A DNA stretch of 64,000 nt from Bryopsis sp. KO-2023 (Eukaryota; Chlorophyta; Ulvophyceae; Bryopsidales; Bryopsidaceae), in NCBI GenBank assembly GCA_030272585.1, contig BSYQ01000003.1, positions 7,068,001-7,132,000 on the forward strand, written 5' to 3'. The stretch's first letter is position 1. Each line of letters begins with the position of its first letter. Below, one piece after another: positions 9,961-22,968 of the stretch. A model generated the notes under the pieces. It made no database searches. It saw nothing but the letters and a program-made list of their open reading frames with translations, and had not been told where the DNA came from. A program made the position numbers and the translations under genes.

Positions 9961-12900
9961 GGAAACCTCGGCGAAATTTTGCTTTAAAAAAAAAAAAAGA
10001 AAGAAAATTGCTGCACACCATCTGTACTTGCTGTCCTCTTCCCCATGATTTCTTTTTCGGCACCATTAACTGTCTTTTTTTTTTCCGATTTTCGATGGAG
10101 AAAGGAAAGTGTTTCGGTAAAAGGAAGAAAAAAAAAAAATGATGCCGAAAGAAAAATAGTCGTCGAGATTGTTTTTTTGTTTTGTTTTTTCGTTTCTTTT
10201 TTTTGCTTCCCCAACTTTTTCGTTTGTTTCGTCTCTTATTGTTGAACAAAAAAAAAAAAAAAAGAGGGAGAGAGTGTGTGAAAGAGAGAGAGAGAGAAAA
10301 AAATAGTATGAATTAAACATTTGTTTTATTTTATTTTGATGGGGGTTGGCTTGGAGGTGGAGTTTTTGAGTTGGGGCCGCCAAGGAGAGGTGATTGATTG
10401 ATGGGGGATTGCATCATCTCTTTGTTTGAGGACATTTATCCCATGGATATTGTAACATCACAAGAAAAAAAGAAAAAAGAATTTTATAAAGTCAATATTT
10501 GCAGGTCTTACAAAGGATGAGAGAACCAAAACAGGTTATCAATATTGGGACCCTGCTTTTTTTTTGGGGGAAAAATTATCCCAGTTCTTTTGGGGGTGGG
10601 GGAAACGGGGTGGGTGTTTTTGTGTTGTTTTTTTTCTTCAAAATATGTGTAGTGATGTCCGCTGGCTCAATGTCAGACTGGTGTCGGGGGGGGGGGGGGC
10701 CTAAAAAAAAAAAAGGTTTATTTTCAAGAATGGGTTTTTGGAAATATAAATGCAAATAAGCGGATGGGTATTTGAGATTGTGCCTGGTTGGGTGTTTTAT
10801 CCCCAGTGTCGAGAGGGTGTACTAATCGGATGGAGTATTGATTTGATGGGGATATTTCTAGGCCGCGATTGTAACGATGTTGTCTTGAACACTTGCAGGG
10901 GGTTTCGTTTTCGAACGAAATTGGATGGGTGATTCGACTCTTCCACCCCCCCCTGTAAGCTAGTCTTCTAACGGAAATGTAATGTTTATTTACAACAAAG
11001 CAGAGCTCTTTTTCTGGGCTTTGGATGGGGAAAGGGGGGGGGGATCTTGGGGAAGGCATTTAAATGCTCCTTCACATGGGGCCGTTTATGTCCAATTTCT
11101 TTTTTGAGACTTGTCATTTTGCTCACCGCAGTTTAGACCCCATTGGCTTGGGGGGGGGGAGGGAGGGAGTTGGACTGATTATTAATTTAGAAGCTGGCAA
11201 AAAGAGAATCAGTGATTTTCTGACATCCGTTCGAATTTTTGAATATACCCACTGTCTGGGAGGGTGTAGGCACTTGAGGTGGAAATACTGAAAACATCCA
11301 TAGAGGGAAAGGGGTGGGGGGATTAGTGGGACACTGTTTCATTTTGACTTGGAGCTGTCGTGGAAAAATCACACATGGCTTGGTGTAATGAAACCGATCG
11401 TATTTTGACATTGTGAAAGACATATATCCACTCTGTTGAATTTACAGTTATAAGTATGACCCCTGTTTCAACCAAAGTCCCTCCAAATACCACAACCTGG
11501 AGTCCTAACAGTACAAAACAACCAGCGACTGCCCGACTGAATTACTCCTTTCCACAACTCATAGAAGAACTCGAGTCTCAATCAAGTAAAGTATGGGAAG
11601 AGAAAGGCCAAAATATGTAAACAGCACCACGTGCATAGCATCAAAGAATCATCTCAAACAAACAAGAAAACATTACATCAATTTGTGTCTGTCCCAATGG
11701 ACATACTAAGAACGACAGAGTGTCCAATCTTCTTGACAAATGCAACAGATGAATTAGTCAACTACAGCACACAGCTTGTCATCAACAAATTGTTGGAATG
11801 TGGGGTAAAATATTTGTTACAAGTCTTGGGGGGTAATTCTCCTACAAGTTCAGTGTATCATTTGCTGGTTTCCAGCTGCAGTCCACATTGTCCACTTTTT
11901 TTTAGTTATTATTTAGAGACAATGTACCGTTGAGTCATAGATTTACAAAAAAGAACCCTGGAAAACAATTTTAAAAAAAGGCTTTCCACAACAAAACCCA
12001 GATTGTGATGGCTTTTTTCGACCTGCAAGTTTTGTGAAATCGGGTTAACTAGAAAAATAATCCTGAGATGAGTGTGTAGGAGGACTGCACATGGGTTCTG
12101 TAACGAGTGTTTTTTTCATCCTTAGAACTGGGAATGAGAACTGGGAACTGGGAACTGGGAACTGGGAACTTCCCTGTTGTTTGCTTTCTGCTCTTGGAAT
12201 CTACCTTAATCCTCAACGTCATCGGAAGAAACCATAAAAAACATTCAATAAACCAACAGCAAAAATCACTCCAGCAAAGCAAGAGCTCATTATTAATACA
12301 CAGAAAAGACAGTTGTTTCCGTGCTAGCTCTCTACCAGTCGAAGCACAGTCTCCACCATTAGACCCCCCCCCCCCCTCCGAATTGTCTCTTGAATAAAAC
12401 AAACAAAGTTCATTTCAAATTTGTTACATTTTGCTGCAATTCTAGCCTTGCTTTGTAGACAACAATCCTTTCGAAGCAGGTCATTTGATTTGCCAGGATG
12501 CATATTCATTTGATTTTGGTAGCAGACTGGAAGCTTATCATCATTTGGGTCATCCTCTAAATTTTTGTCACCGTATGGTTTTCTTGTAAATTTTTACTCT
12601 GTTTTTGTATTGCTGATGCGTATGGTGGTGGTTGTATATGTTGAAAGCAAAATTCGTTGGCATCTGAGCAAAAAATTGGACTCATGATTATTTTCATGAT
12701 TCTCCTCCTAGGCCAACAGTGACTCAATGTTCCAAATGAAAGACAAACGTTGGATTTGAGTTAAAGTTTTTTGTTTTTTTCAGGATCACCAAGAGAATCA
12801 CCAAACGCAGCTCTTTTCTGTTTGATTTGATTTGAGGGGAATTTGGATGATTGTTGTTGCAGATGAAGTGATGATGAACTAATAAAAATATACCACCTGG

Positions 12901-13102
12901 TGCCAGCAGGATGTCTGTCTGGATGAGGCCTCCCATCACGCAGGAAATCGGAAGCGACTTCGTACGTCCCGCTCGACCAGTTCGTCACAAGTACTAGTTT
13001 GCTTGCTCAGTTCAGCACACCACAACAGGTTCTTGTCCTGGAGCGCTGTTGCGACGTTTGTTATTCAGACGGTGTTTACGGCGAGGTGAAGGTGTTGAGG
13101 AA
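9961..13102. other. Intergenic 3.1 kb, repeats but no gene recognised
   Basis: Rich in A, T and G homopolymers and GA tracts (10255-10310). A seven-base tandem repeat (about 12139-12170) is present. Open frames up to about 125 codons carry no motif I recognise, and many are homopolymer translations. Its right end holds the XRN 5' region. Confidence 0.5.
12139..12170. repeat. Tandem 7-bp repeat (AACTGGG)n
   Basis: About four and a half head-to-tail copies of AACTGGG lie in otherwise non-coding DNA. Confidence 0.85.
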
Positions 13103-16100
13103 ATGGGGGTTCCCGGTTTGTTTGGGTGGATCAAGAGGTCCTGTCGAGAGACCATCAAACCGTTTGGAGTGGAGGAGCGGGTCTCGCAGGACGGCTGCGA
13201 CAACCTTTACGTAGGTAGGTTGTTGTTTCAGGCGTTGACGTGGTGCCTTGGTCGCGGCGCATATCAGTTCTTCCGTAAGACGGTGGGTGGCTATCCACCG
13301 TGTGCAACACGGATTGAAAGTCGACGACTTGGATTCGGTTGTTCTGCCGCCGAAGAGCGAGTGGAGGGGATCTACGTGATCAACGCAATAAAAGGGACGT
13401 TCGCTTGGCGCTTCCTGAACAACCTGTGTGACGGCGACTGACGTTCGCCAACACCGACTGACGTTCGCGTCATCAACTCCAATAAAGTATTGAGATTTCT
13501 ATCATACCCTCGCAGACTTGAACCACATCGTCCATGGATGCACCCACGCAGCGTTTCACTGCAAGTCCACGGACGAGGACGATGTCCGAGAGGCTTTCGA
13601 GCACGTGAAGGCGTATGTCGTGAGACTGGTCCGTCTGGCTGCCCCCAGAAAGCTTCTTTTCCTTGCGGTGGATGGCGTCGCCCCCAGAGCTAAGATGAAC
13701 CAGCAACGTGGCCGACGTTTTTTGTCTGCATACACCCGACAACAGTCAGCGAGGATAGGTACGCGCTGGCGTCTGCTCTTCCTATTGCCCTTCGTATTGA
13801 GCGTCACGTGCACGTGCAAGACTTGCATGTTGACATCAACATCGACATGCATGCGCATCATGACATGTGCATGACATGTGCATGTGCATGTGCATGTCTG
13901 ATGTTGATGCCCATGTTGATGTCTGCACGAATATCACAATTGATGTCGATGTTGATAGCTTCTGTCTGTCATGTGGATGCAGAAAAGGAGATTCGGAAGG
14001 ATATGAACGGGGAGGCCAAGCGAAAACTGGACATCGACCCTCTGCCAGACTTCGATTCAAATGTCATCACTCCGGTAAATCCAGGGTTCTCATTCACTTC
14101 CAGTTGCAAAATCCAATATTCTAGATGAAGGAGGTGGTCCCATTTGCAACGTAACATGCAATGTGCAAGGCAGAAATAAAGTCCGAATATGAAACGAACT
14201 GATTAGTTGTTGGCAGCAGGGTTGTGAGGGAGGCTGAGCATTTTAATCACTGTATTTTCATTTTGATGTGGTTTCAGGGAACCCCTTTCATGGAGTTGCT
14301 TTCGATATTGCTGCAAGAACTGGTTCAGCAGCAATTGAACTCGAATCCAGCGTGGAAGGAGTTGCTGGTGGGGTTACGTTTATTGGCCATTGTAAACAAA
14401 AATCCAAAATCTAGATCTTTCCAGAACATGCAACCATACAAAATAACTGCAAAGCATCCTCATGAAAAAGGCACTCTTCGTGAGACAACACTCCACACGT
14501 ACATTTCACCACAATTTTTTTGATCAGAAAAAACCCAGAAATTCTGGCATTATGCCCCAGAGCATTTCCTCCATATTGAGGAAGGATACCCACTCCCCCT
14601 CCCAGCAAACCGACCAAGAAACAGTAACACCAATAAGAACTAGTGCGGAATTTTTGCAAGGATACGTTTTACCCGAGTTGTGGATTTGCCTTCGTACAAA
14701 GACGCCACCCCCACGCAGCCCAACCTCCCTTTTCTTAAAAAAAATAACAAACCACCTTGTAAAATATCCTGCAGGTCGTTCTGTCGCCAGCCTCAGAGCC
14801 TGGAGAGGGGGAACACAAAATCATGAGATTCATTCGAAATCAGCGATGCCTGCCTGGATACGACCCAAATTTACGACACTCTATTTTTGGACAAGATGCG
14901 GATCTCATCCTACTGAGTCTGCTGACTCATGAGCCCCATTTTGAGATAATCAGAGAAGACATGCACAATTCAGGGGAGGGCTTAATGCCTCTGATGAAAC
15001 TGGACATTGGCATTTTGAGGAGATATCTCAAGCAAGGGTTGGGAGAACTGGATGGTAAAATATGGCCTATAGCTTCTTTCGGATTTTTTTTTTCTTCTTC
15101 TTCTCGTATGCAGGGTGAATGACAATGTGAGATGTTGCATGCCACTATGATTAATCAATCCGCCTTATTTATATTGAATTGACACAGTGGCGTCAGCAGG
15201 GCAGTTTTTTCTTTTTCTTGTTTTTTACCCCCTGAAAGGAAGATACCTTGCAAAAGCGGAACTATCCACTGTTCCCTCAAGAAAAGCATAATTGTTTTTT
15301 TTTCTCCATCTGAAGCAAAACCAGAATTATTTTTTTATTATTATTTTGTTTTATTATTATGAAAAAAACACTGTTCTCTACATTCATGGGATGACCCTCT
15401 GTTGCCACTAGGTGAAGGAGGTTTTTCTTTCCTGCACTTTCTTGAGGGTATTTTCAAACCGTTATTTTTCAGGGTCCAAGGAGGAAGACGAGAAGGGTGG
15501 TCAAGATGAATGGGGTGTTGGCCCTGAGGAAACGGAAGGGAAAAAAGTGGAAGCAGATGAGAAAAAAGTGGAAATAGATGCTAAGACATTTGAGCGAATG
15601 CTGGACGATTTTGTCTTCCTTACTTTCATGGTGAGAATTTCTTTCAAACTCTGCGAAAATGATGTCCGGGTTTTGGCCATTGTATTGCCAATGACAGTCA
15701 TAGGATTTGCAGTTAACACTGCCCAGAGACTTTTCCCAAAGATGATTGCAGAAACACTTGAGAAACACTAGAAGGCTATTTTGCATGGGGTTAACTATTT
15801 TAGAAACATGGAGTGTAGGTGGGGAATGATTTTTTGCCAAGCATACCATCTCTGGACATCTACGATCGGGGTGGAGGGCTGGATCTGTTGATGCATGCAT
15901 ACAAATGCATGCGTCAGAAGAACGATGCGTTCATCACAGACAGAGGGATGGTGAATTTTGCCAAACTCAAGAAACTCCTGCAAGAGGTGGCAAAGGATGA
16001 GGAGGAATCTTACAAGAGAAAAGAGGTGGGTTTCAGCGCTGGTGTTTTTTTTCACCTTTCGGAAAAAGATATTTCCGTTGGGTAGACGGCATCATCGTCA

Positions 16101-19100
16101 GTACATAAACCCCATGCTTTTGGATCTCTCTGATAAGATTCGTTCATTCTTGCTGGGACCTTGGTTTCTTGACGGCTTCGGGGTGGTTTCGTAGATGCAA
16201 CGGCAGTACAAACATAGAAAAATGATGGAGGAGGCGGCGGCTGAGAGAGCTGCTGAAGAGGGGGCCAAGGGGAAAGATTCCCGTTTTGGGGAAGGTGGAT
16301 GGATCAGCGTTGGAGAACTCCAGCCTGGAAAAAACATCGATGAAGCGTTAGGTATTGCACTTATTCCAATTCATGCTACAGCATTTATTTGGCTGCATGA
16401 ATCCATAACGTGAAAAATTTCGTCGACACCAACTCCATTATGTGCGGAAGCGTCTTTTCCCCACTTGAAAAATAATATTTTCCGATAATTGTTTTCACTG
16501 GACCTGTGATTGTTATGGGGATGTTGGTAGGTACGGATTTTGGGCGATCTTGTGAAAAGTATCAGGGTGACCTGCTGGCTGACCTCGATAAAAAAGAACT
16601 TCAAGGGGAACTGAAAGGGCGATTACAGATGAAAATAAATGAACTGTTGCTGGAGGGAAACAAAGCGGACCCGCTGAGGCTGGGCATCACGGGATATCGC
16701 GAGCGGTACTACCAAAATCTGTTTGGGGCAACAGCAGGTGGGGGTAGGAATGATCACCTTTCTAAAAATAGATTCTCTTGCTTGGAGGAGAGGGAAGGTC
16801 CTTACATAGCTATGCTTGTTTCTGAATTCTCTGTTGGATTCTGCTTCTTACTGACTGGACAAAGTTTTGCTAAAAAGCAAGTTGAGTTTTGTTGACTGAT
16901 TTTGTGTTGACCTCACAGCTGTAGATTCAGTAGAGTACAACATTTGATTTATTGCCTCACTCAATTGTGTTTAATCAGTGGAAAATAGAAAAAAAATAAC
17001 ACACTTATATTGATATAAGTATATATATATCGATACAATATTATTATATTGATTCATATATTTTTGTATTTTGGAAATAGACAGAAATATGCCAGTTTTC
17101 CCATTACATTTTTCTCTTGTGTGTTGGAGGCTGGAAGTGTGCATGATTTTTTTTCTCAGTTTTGAAACAGGGGATGGAATTGAACGGACGTCGCGGAAGA
17201 TATGTGGGGAATACCTAAAGGGGTTGGCTTGGGTTTTCGCATACTATGTGCGAGGCAATAATCCTGTGGCGACATCACCAGGGTCCCTAGTTTTGCAAGA
17301 AGCCGAGCAACCCACAGAAAAAAAGAAAAGAGGAAAGGGAAAGCAAACAGGCCAGGAGTCCGATGGCCCCTTGTATGCATCCTGGGATTGGTAAGGGAAA
17401 TAATGCTGTGGAAAGGAATGAAAATATGGTGGCTTCTTGAAAGAAGCTGTAATATCACTAATAATGTTATGCTATAAATTTATAGTGTAATCGATTTGAC
17501 TTATTTCTGAGGGAAATGTGCCGGAAATGCGGGGTGGATTCCTGAAGGATATCTTTGTCAGGAAGGTGGTGGGATGCTTTCAAAAAAAAAAAAAAATCCC
17601 TAGGAAAGAAAGCTTCGTGTAGCTCGCAACGAATTCTTTTTGTCGACTGTTCCATGCAGGTTTTATCCTTATTTCTACGCTCCGTTGATGCAAGATTTGG
17701 TGAAATTCAGTGGGGATTCCTCGAAAGTGAGGGGTAAAGCTTTGAGAGCGGGACCTCTGGATCTTGCTGAATATGATAAGGGCAAAATGGAGCCGAGGAA
17801 TGGTCCCGTTCTTCCCCTGATTCAGCTCATGTCAGTGGTTCCACCCCAAAGGTATGCATCATAGGAGCATATATATATAGCCTTCCAATGGCAAGCATTG
17901 TTATCCCATTTCAATTCAGTTTACACGCCCCCACACCAGAACATGCACTTGATCGATCAACGCATTTCAGGAAGTGGCCAGGAGAAATAGAAACGATGCT
18001 TTCGCTGGAGTTTCCAGTAGTTTCAAATCTGGCGAGCTGTTTATGATATCTTAATTCATGGTTGTAAACCAATTCTGCTACTTCATCTTTTCAATGTCCG
18101 TTGTGAATTTTTTGTCTGGTGATCCTTTTCAGCGCCCCAGCTTGCCTTCCGACAAAGCTCGTCAGCATCCTACAATCAGCATCGAACGAACCTGGTGGCT
18201 CCGAGTATGGTTCTTTTTCCAACTTTTTGGGCGAAATGTTTCCTGAGGATGTGGGCAAGCTCATTGACGCCAGGGGCAAACTGTGGGCCCACACTGTGAT
18301 CGTGAAGCTGCCATTCTCGAATCCCGAAAAACTGGCAAAAGCTGCAATCATGCCCGTTCCAGATGAGGCAGAGCTTACCATCGAAGAGGAGGTTTGTTGT
18401 CAGTCATGCCGATCCCTCACAACTCCGGCTCGAAAATGGGGTTTCTTGGTCTCTCCTATGTCAGACAATGTGCTGCTGTGTCCTTAGAATCATGCTCCAC
18501 GTGATTGTATTTCTTTTTTGGTATGTGCCAGGACCGGAATATCTTCACTCCAGCCCAGCTATTTTTCCATGAGGATAGCAAGATGTCTGAAATGCTCGAC
18601 GAGGGGGAGGACTCCAAAAAAAAGGCAGCCGAAAGCAAAGAGAACACGATCAATCAGGAGGAGCTATTAATGCCCCTCTTGATCGATGATGGAGATGAGG
18701 AAGATGAGGAAGATGAGGAGGATATTGAAGATTGTGGCGAGGGAATTGGGAGCACTGATGACAGTGCTACTGTTTTAGTGGCCGCCATCGATATCGCAGG
18801 GGCCTCGACAGAAGCTTTCGTCAGTGAGCTGCTACCAGGTCAGCCGGTGTTTCTCGAAGAGAGGTTTTGCCTTTTGGACTCGTCGATATGTATATATGGA
18901 TTCTTGCTGGTTTTGGCTCGATCCAACAATGAGAAAACAATGTTTATTATTTAAACATATATATTTTTTTCTATAATGTCAATACAAATACGTTTGAGAC
19001 AGTTATCAACAAATCTATCTATATAGTTTATTCCTTTGTGGAATATTTTTATATGCTAACCCACAAAACACTTTTGCAAGAGAACGGAATGATTGATTTT

Positions 19101-21140
19101 GTGGGTTGATTGATGGGACAGGTGTCGACATTTTGGATACCCCACTGGGGCAATCGATGTTTCGAGTGCCTTGGATAGCCCGCAGCCACGATGAGGTGGG
19201 CTAATTTATTTCTCGTTCGTTTCATTTTGTTTTCTTGACATTTCTTTGGATGGGACACTGGCTCCAAACTGCAAGTTTCCAGAAATATCAACTGGCCCAT
19301 CTCTGATTTTCTTTTATATTCTTAGAGAGGTGGCAGGCATGGAGCTGGCAGACATGGAGAGGGTCAACGGGGACGGGGTAGATGGGAAGGTATGGCCTGG
19401 GGTCCATTTGGTCCATTCAAGTTTTTGAATCAGAAATGGTTGAGCAAGTGTTGCTTGAGGATTGTCCTCAATAATATAGTGAGATGATAGATTGGCTTGT
19501 CAATGTCGTTAGGCAGGGGACGTGGGGACAGCTCAATTCGAGGTCGGCTGAAGGAACCCGTCAGGCAGCCATTAGAGGTGAGCTATATGGCACTTGGTGA
19601 AATGCTCGTCGTTTTCAGGTCCCAATGTAACGTATGGAGTAGAGAGTTGGGTGTGTGTTTTTAATTTGCAGGGTGGTGGGAGAGGAACAAGCACCAATGG
19701 CCGGGGACATTTTGCCAGATCTGGTAAGGGGCAGCTGGAAATCCTTGTTGGGTTGTGGCTGCTTTTTTTCCGTTATCCTAGGTCCTTACCTGGAAATTCT
19801 TTCTTTCTTCTTCTTATATATTTCTAGGAGCTGAAGCTGGTGGTGGTCGATGGGTTGGACGTGGGGCTGGACACAGGGGCAGTGCGAGAGGCGGTACAAG
19901 AGGCGGTACAAGGGGTAGTTTTAAGGTGTGGAAAGTTTCCTGGTGTACTGACTCGGTCAATCTATGTTGTGACAAGCCGGTCAATTGTCCTCCCAGAGTT
20001 CCATTTCTTTTCAATTGGAATGCCCACTATGGTTTCCCTTCACCACCGTTTCTTCTTGACCACCAAAAACCCACTCCAGTTCAATAACAGTACAACAACA
20101 GATTCCCATGCACTGCACTAGTCTGGGATAAGCTGCGTGCTCATTTGATCAATCAAAGTGTTCCACAACACTCATTCTTATTCTTTGAAAGAAGCAAAGA
20201 AGATTTCCAGTTTTTGTTGGGAAAACGAGAAAAAGATTTGTCAACAAGTGACGTGAAACTGAAACTGCTGTTGCAGACCCACAGAAGGCATGGGGACGTG
20301 GTGCAAGAAACTACACCGATGACAGAGGCAAAAAACAGGGGATTCGATGATTGGGGCCAAAACAGCTCAGATACCGGTGGAGGTCAGAATTGGGAGGACC
20401 AATTCGAGACGGGTCAAGGCAGCACCGCCTCCACAACGAACGACAATGGTTGGGGCCTAACCCCATCAAGAATGGGGGACTCCCATGAGAAGAGCGACGG
20501 ATGGCCAGGGGTCGAGCCATCCTCTGGCGCCCCAGGGAATTCGACTCTGGGATCTGGTTGCGATGACAGTCAACCAGCTTCTACCATGGCGCTGTCATCT
20601 TCCTTGCAAGAGGATTCTGTTTGGGCTGTGTCTACTGAAAGGACAGAGTGGGGTCTGGAAGAGGCCCCGCAGCCTTCCCGTGCAGAAAATGATTGGAGGT
20701 CTCGGAGGCACCAACCAAAACACCAGCTTGGGCCAGATCCTTTGCTCGAAGCAGTGGAATCAATGGGCGGGGACTTTGGCTCACCCACCTTTTCTGGAAG
20801 GCCTGGGCAGCGTCCCAACAGTGTGTCCACCCCACCACCAGGCTTCCAGCAGTCCCATCAACATGGTATGAGGACTCATGGATCTGGCGGCTACAGGCCC
20901 AAAGGTGGAGAGGGAAATCGGGGGGGCAGAGGGCCCCCAGGTTTTTCTACTCCACATTTTTCATCCAACTATCGTCAGGATAGGAAGAAAAGGACGGAGG
21001 ATTCGGGGAAGTGGAGAGATGCTGAATCGGGGGGTACTAAAGATGTCAGACACGGGGATAATGAGGTTTCTGAGAAAAAGGAGTTGCCTCTGGTTGGGGC
21101 TCTGGGTTTTATGGAGTCGGTTAGGAAGGCTCACAGGTAA
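13103..21140 (+). CDS. XRN: 5'-3' exoribonuclease, XRN family (XRN2/Rat1-like), RGG and WG-rich tail
   Basis: Processive 5'-3' exonuclease on 5'-monophosphate RNA. Nineteen exons join in frame to about 1246 aa: 13103-13214, 13516-13758, 13983-14074, 14278-14367, 14775-15054, 15473-15630, 15819-16025, 16195-16351, 16531-16737, 17171-17390, 17660-17851, 18133-18391, 18532-18838, 19122-19195, 19326-19389, 19513-19577, 19672-19723, 19828-19925, 20277-21140. Family motifs in order: [10 protein letters not shown] start, [88 protein letters not shown]. The acidic metal-binding residues are intact. Two lineage insertions rich in Lys/Glu occur (exon 6 and the 3' half of exon 10). After the catalytic core come an acidic stretch, RGG-type repeats (exons 15-18) and a long last exon with WG/GW motifs. 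The small exons 14-18 are the least certain, but their phases agree. Confidence 0.88.
13855..13906. repeat. CATGTG/CATGAC simple repeat in XRN intron
   Basis: Imperfect repeats of CATGTG and CATGAC lie within the intron between XRN exons 2 and 3, close to further GATGTTGAT-like units. Confidence 0.7.
19326..19925 (+). other. RGG-repeat region of XRN spread over four short exons
   Basis: Four short exons (52-98 nt) encode Gly/Arg-rich sequence such as [35 protein letters not shown] and [16 protein letters not shown] motifs bind RNA and are substrates of arginine methylation. XRN2 and XRN1 homologues also have disordered basic tails, so a role in RNA contact is the likely reading. Confidence 0.7.
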
Positions 21141-21550
21141 ATGGAATTTGCTGAGGGGGTTATTTTAGAGTAAACATGTGATGAATGTTGTCAAGACAAT
21201 CATCACAATAGTATGTTGCAGCAATGTTTGGGGATCTATTTAAGTTCATATAGAGATTTCCAATGCAGTCGTTGACTATGGTTTCCCAGATTTGATTTGG
21301 AATGATTTTCAGTTTCAATTTGCACCCAATCAAACTGGGAAGAATCATTGGCACATGGCAGGAGTGATGAGACAACTTCCAACTGATGTGGAAAAAGTAG
21401 CGTTTCCCATTGGTCACGCCTGTTACAATCTGCACACTGTGCAGAGATAATGTCAACTAATCACGTCCGGACAATCGACTTGGCCGGGAAAATCCTAGCA
21501 AAGTTGCCTAGCATTAGGTTCCTAAGTAAGATGTAAGAGCAAATCCAAGT
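21141..21550. other. Convergent intergenic gap
   Basis: About 410 bases between the ends of XRN (+) and the cysteine-rich gene (-). It must contain both 3' UTRs. No gene seen. Confidence 0.6.
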
Positions 21551-22968
21551 TTAGTAGCACTTGTCGCACTCCCTCTCCTGGACATCCTCGCACACTTTGT
21601 CGTACACGGTCTTGCAGTCCTTGACGTTGTCGGTAGTGCACACCTGCTCCAAGACGGTGTCGCACTTGGTGACGTCCTCGGTGACGCAGACGTCTTTGGT
21701 GACGTCGTTGCACTCCTCGACGTCGGTCTGAGAGAACCGCACAAAATTGAATTCAGCTGGTTGGGCTCTTTCTTTTCCATTAGCTTCACAGAGAGAAGGA
21801 AGCAAAAACACTTCTGACAATTGGGAGAAAAAATAATCGATGAACTAAGCAAAAATGTTTGTGTGAAAAATATCTGATCTTTGTGTAATATCTGCGAAAA
21901 AAGAGGGAGAAAAAGGGGAGAACACACCAGAAGAAGGAAGGAGAAGAGATAGAGAAAAAGTCACACAACACATCCGATTACTCAGAGGCTCCACATGACA
22001 GACCACCCAGATATCATTCGCAACCATTGTCGAAACATAGGATTCGCTCACCGTTGTGCACTTCTTCTCAAAGACGGCAATCTGCTCGCATTTCTTCGAT
22101 TTTTCACCACCGAACTTGCTGAGCTTGGATTTCTTGTCCCCGAGGAGCTTGGAGAACTTCTTGAGCTTGCCGTAGGGCTTCTCGGCCTCGTCGGTCTCCT
22201 CGCACTTCTCTTCGAAGACAGGGCCGCACTCCTCAACTTCCTCGGTGGTGCAGCTTGGGACGTACTCAGTTTTGCACTTGGGAACATTGACGAAGTCGCA
22301 CTTCTCATGAGACACGTCTTTGCAGACCTTCTCAGTCTCGGTCCAGCACTTGCCGTTCTTGCAGACCTTGGTGAAGACGTCGTGGCATTTGTTCTCGACG
22401 ACTGGCTTGCACTTCTTCTCAGGAACGTCTTCGCAGACCTCAGTGGGGGCGTCGACGCAGGTCTCCTTTGGCACCATCTTGCACTCGATCTTCTCGACGT
22501 CTACGCACTCCTGAGAGAGCAAACTTCGGTTGTCAGACAAGGTTGGACGCAGATGAAGCCAATAGATCGAATAGGAACACCGCGTCCCAGCGGTGACTTC
22601 CGGGATGCGCCGTACCTTTTTAGGGACCAAAGAGCACACTTTCGTCGTGACGGGGGTGCACTTCTGCTCAGGGACAGTTGTGCACTTCTCCTTTGGAACG
22701 TCGTTGCAGTTGGTGACGGGCGTTTGGGTGCACTCCTCCCTTGGGACGTCTTTGCATTTCTGCTTGGTGACATACCGGCATTTTGGCTCTGCGAGAACAC
22801 AGTGTATGCCATCAGCCACGCGTGCCAGAAAAGATAAACAGCGGCTTTCGAAACAGAGGAAAACGGATCCAGCGTCTTACCGCACTTCGCCTTTCCTTGC
22901 AGCTCGCGTGCTGTGGTTGCGACGCAAGCAAAAGCCAGAAGCAAGGTAACGGTGACGGCTGCCTTCAT
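21551..22968 (-). CDS. Secreted cysteine-rich repeat protein (C-x-x-VP-x-x-x-C type)
   Basis: Four exons on the minus strand (22881-22968, 22616-22788, 22052-22510, 21551-21727) give about 298 aa in frame. The N-terminus MKAAVTVTLLLAFACVATTA is a clear signal peptide. The mature chain is built from units with cysteines about eight residues apart and the core C-x-D-V-P-x-x-x-C or C-x-x-V-x-x-x-x-C, for example CKDVPREEC, CNDVPKEKC, CTTVPEQKC, CEDVPEKKC, CKPVVENKC. Lys, Glu, Asp and Val dominate. A lysine-rich spacer (KLKKFSKLLGDKKSKLSKF) interrupts the array before the last block. Similar regular-cysteine arrays occur in secreted proteins of animals and protists, where they form disulfide rods. 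Function unknown; an extracellular structural role is my inference. It is single-copy in this window. Confidence 0.85.

Noticed and set aside
20311-20838. Minus-strand frames opposite the last XRN exon
   Set aside because: They are shadows of the G/W/S-rich coding strand and have no motif of their own.
13103-21140. Possibility that the Gly/Trp-rich last exon is a separate gene
   Set aside because: All intermediate RGG exons keep phase to it and no promoter-like gap or start codon with family support was found, though RNA data would settle it.
21995-22837. 280-codon plus-strand frame rich in Leu/Ala opposite the cysteine-rich gene
   Set aside because: It is the antisense of the periodic cysteine codons; its leucine/alanine bias follows from that, and the minus strand has the signal peptide and clean splice sites.
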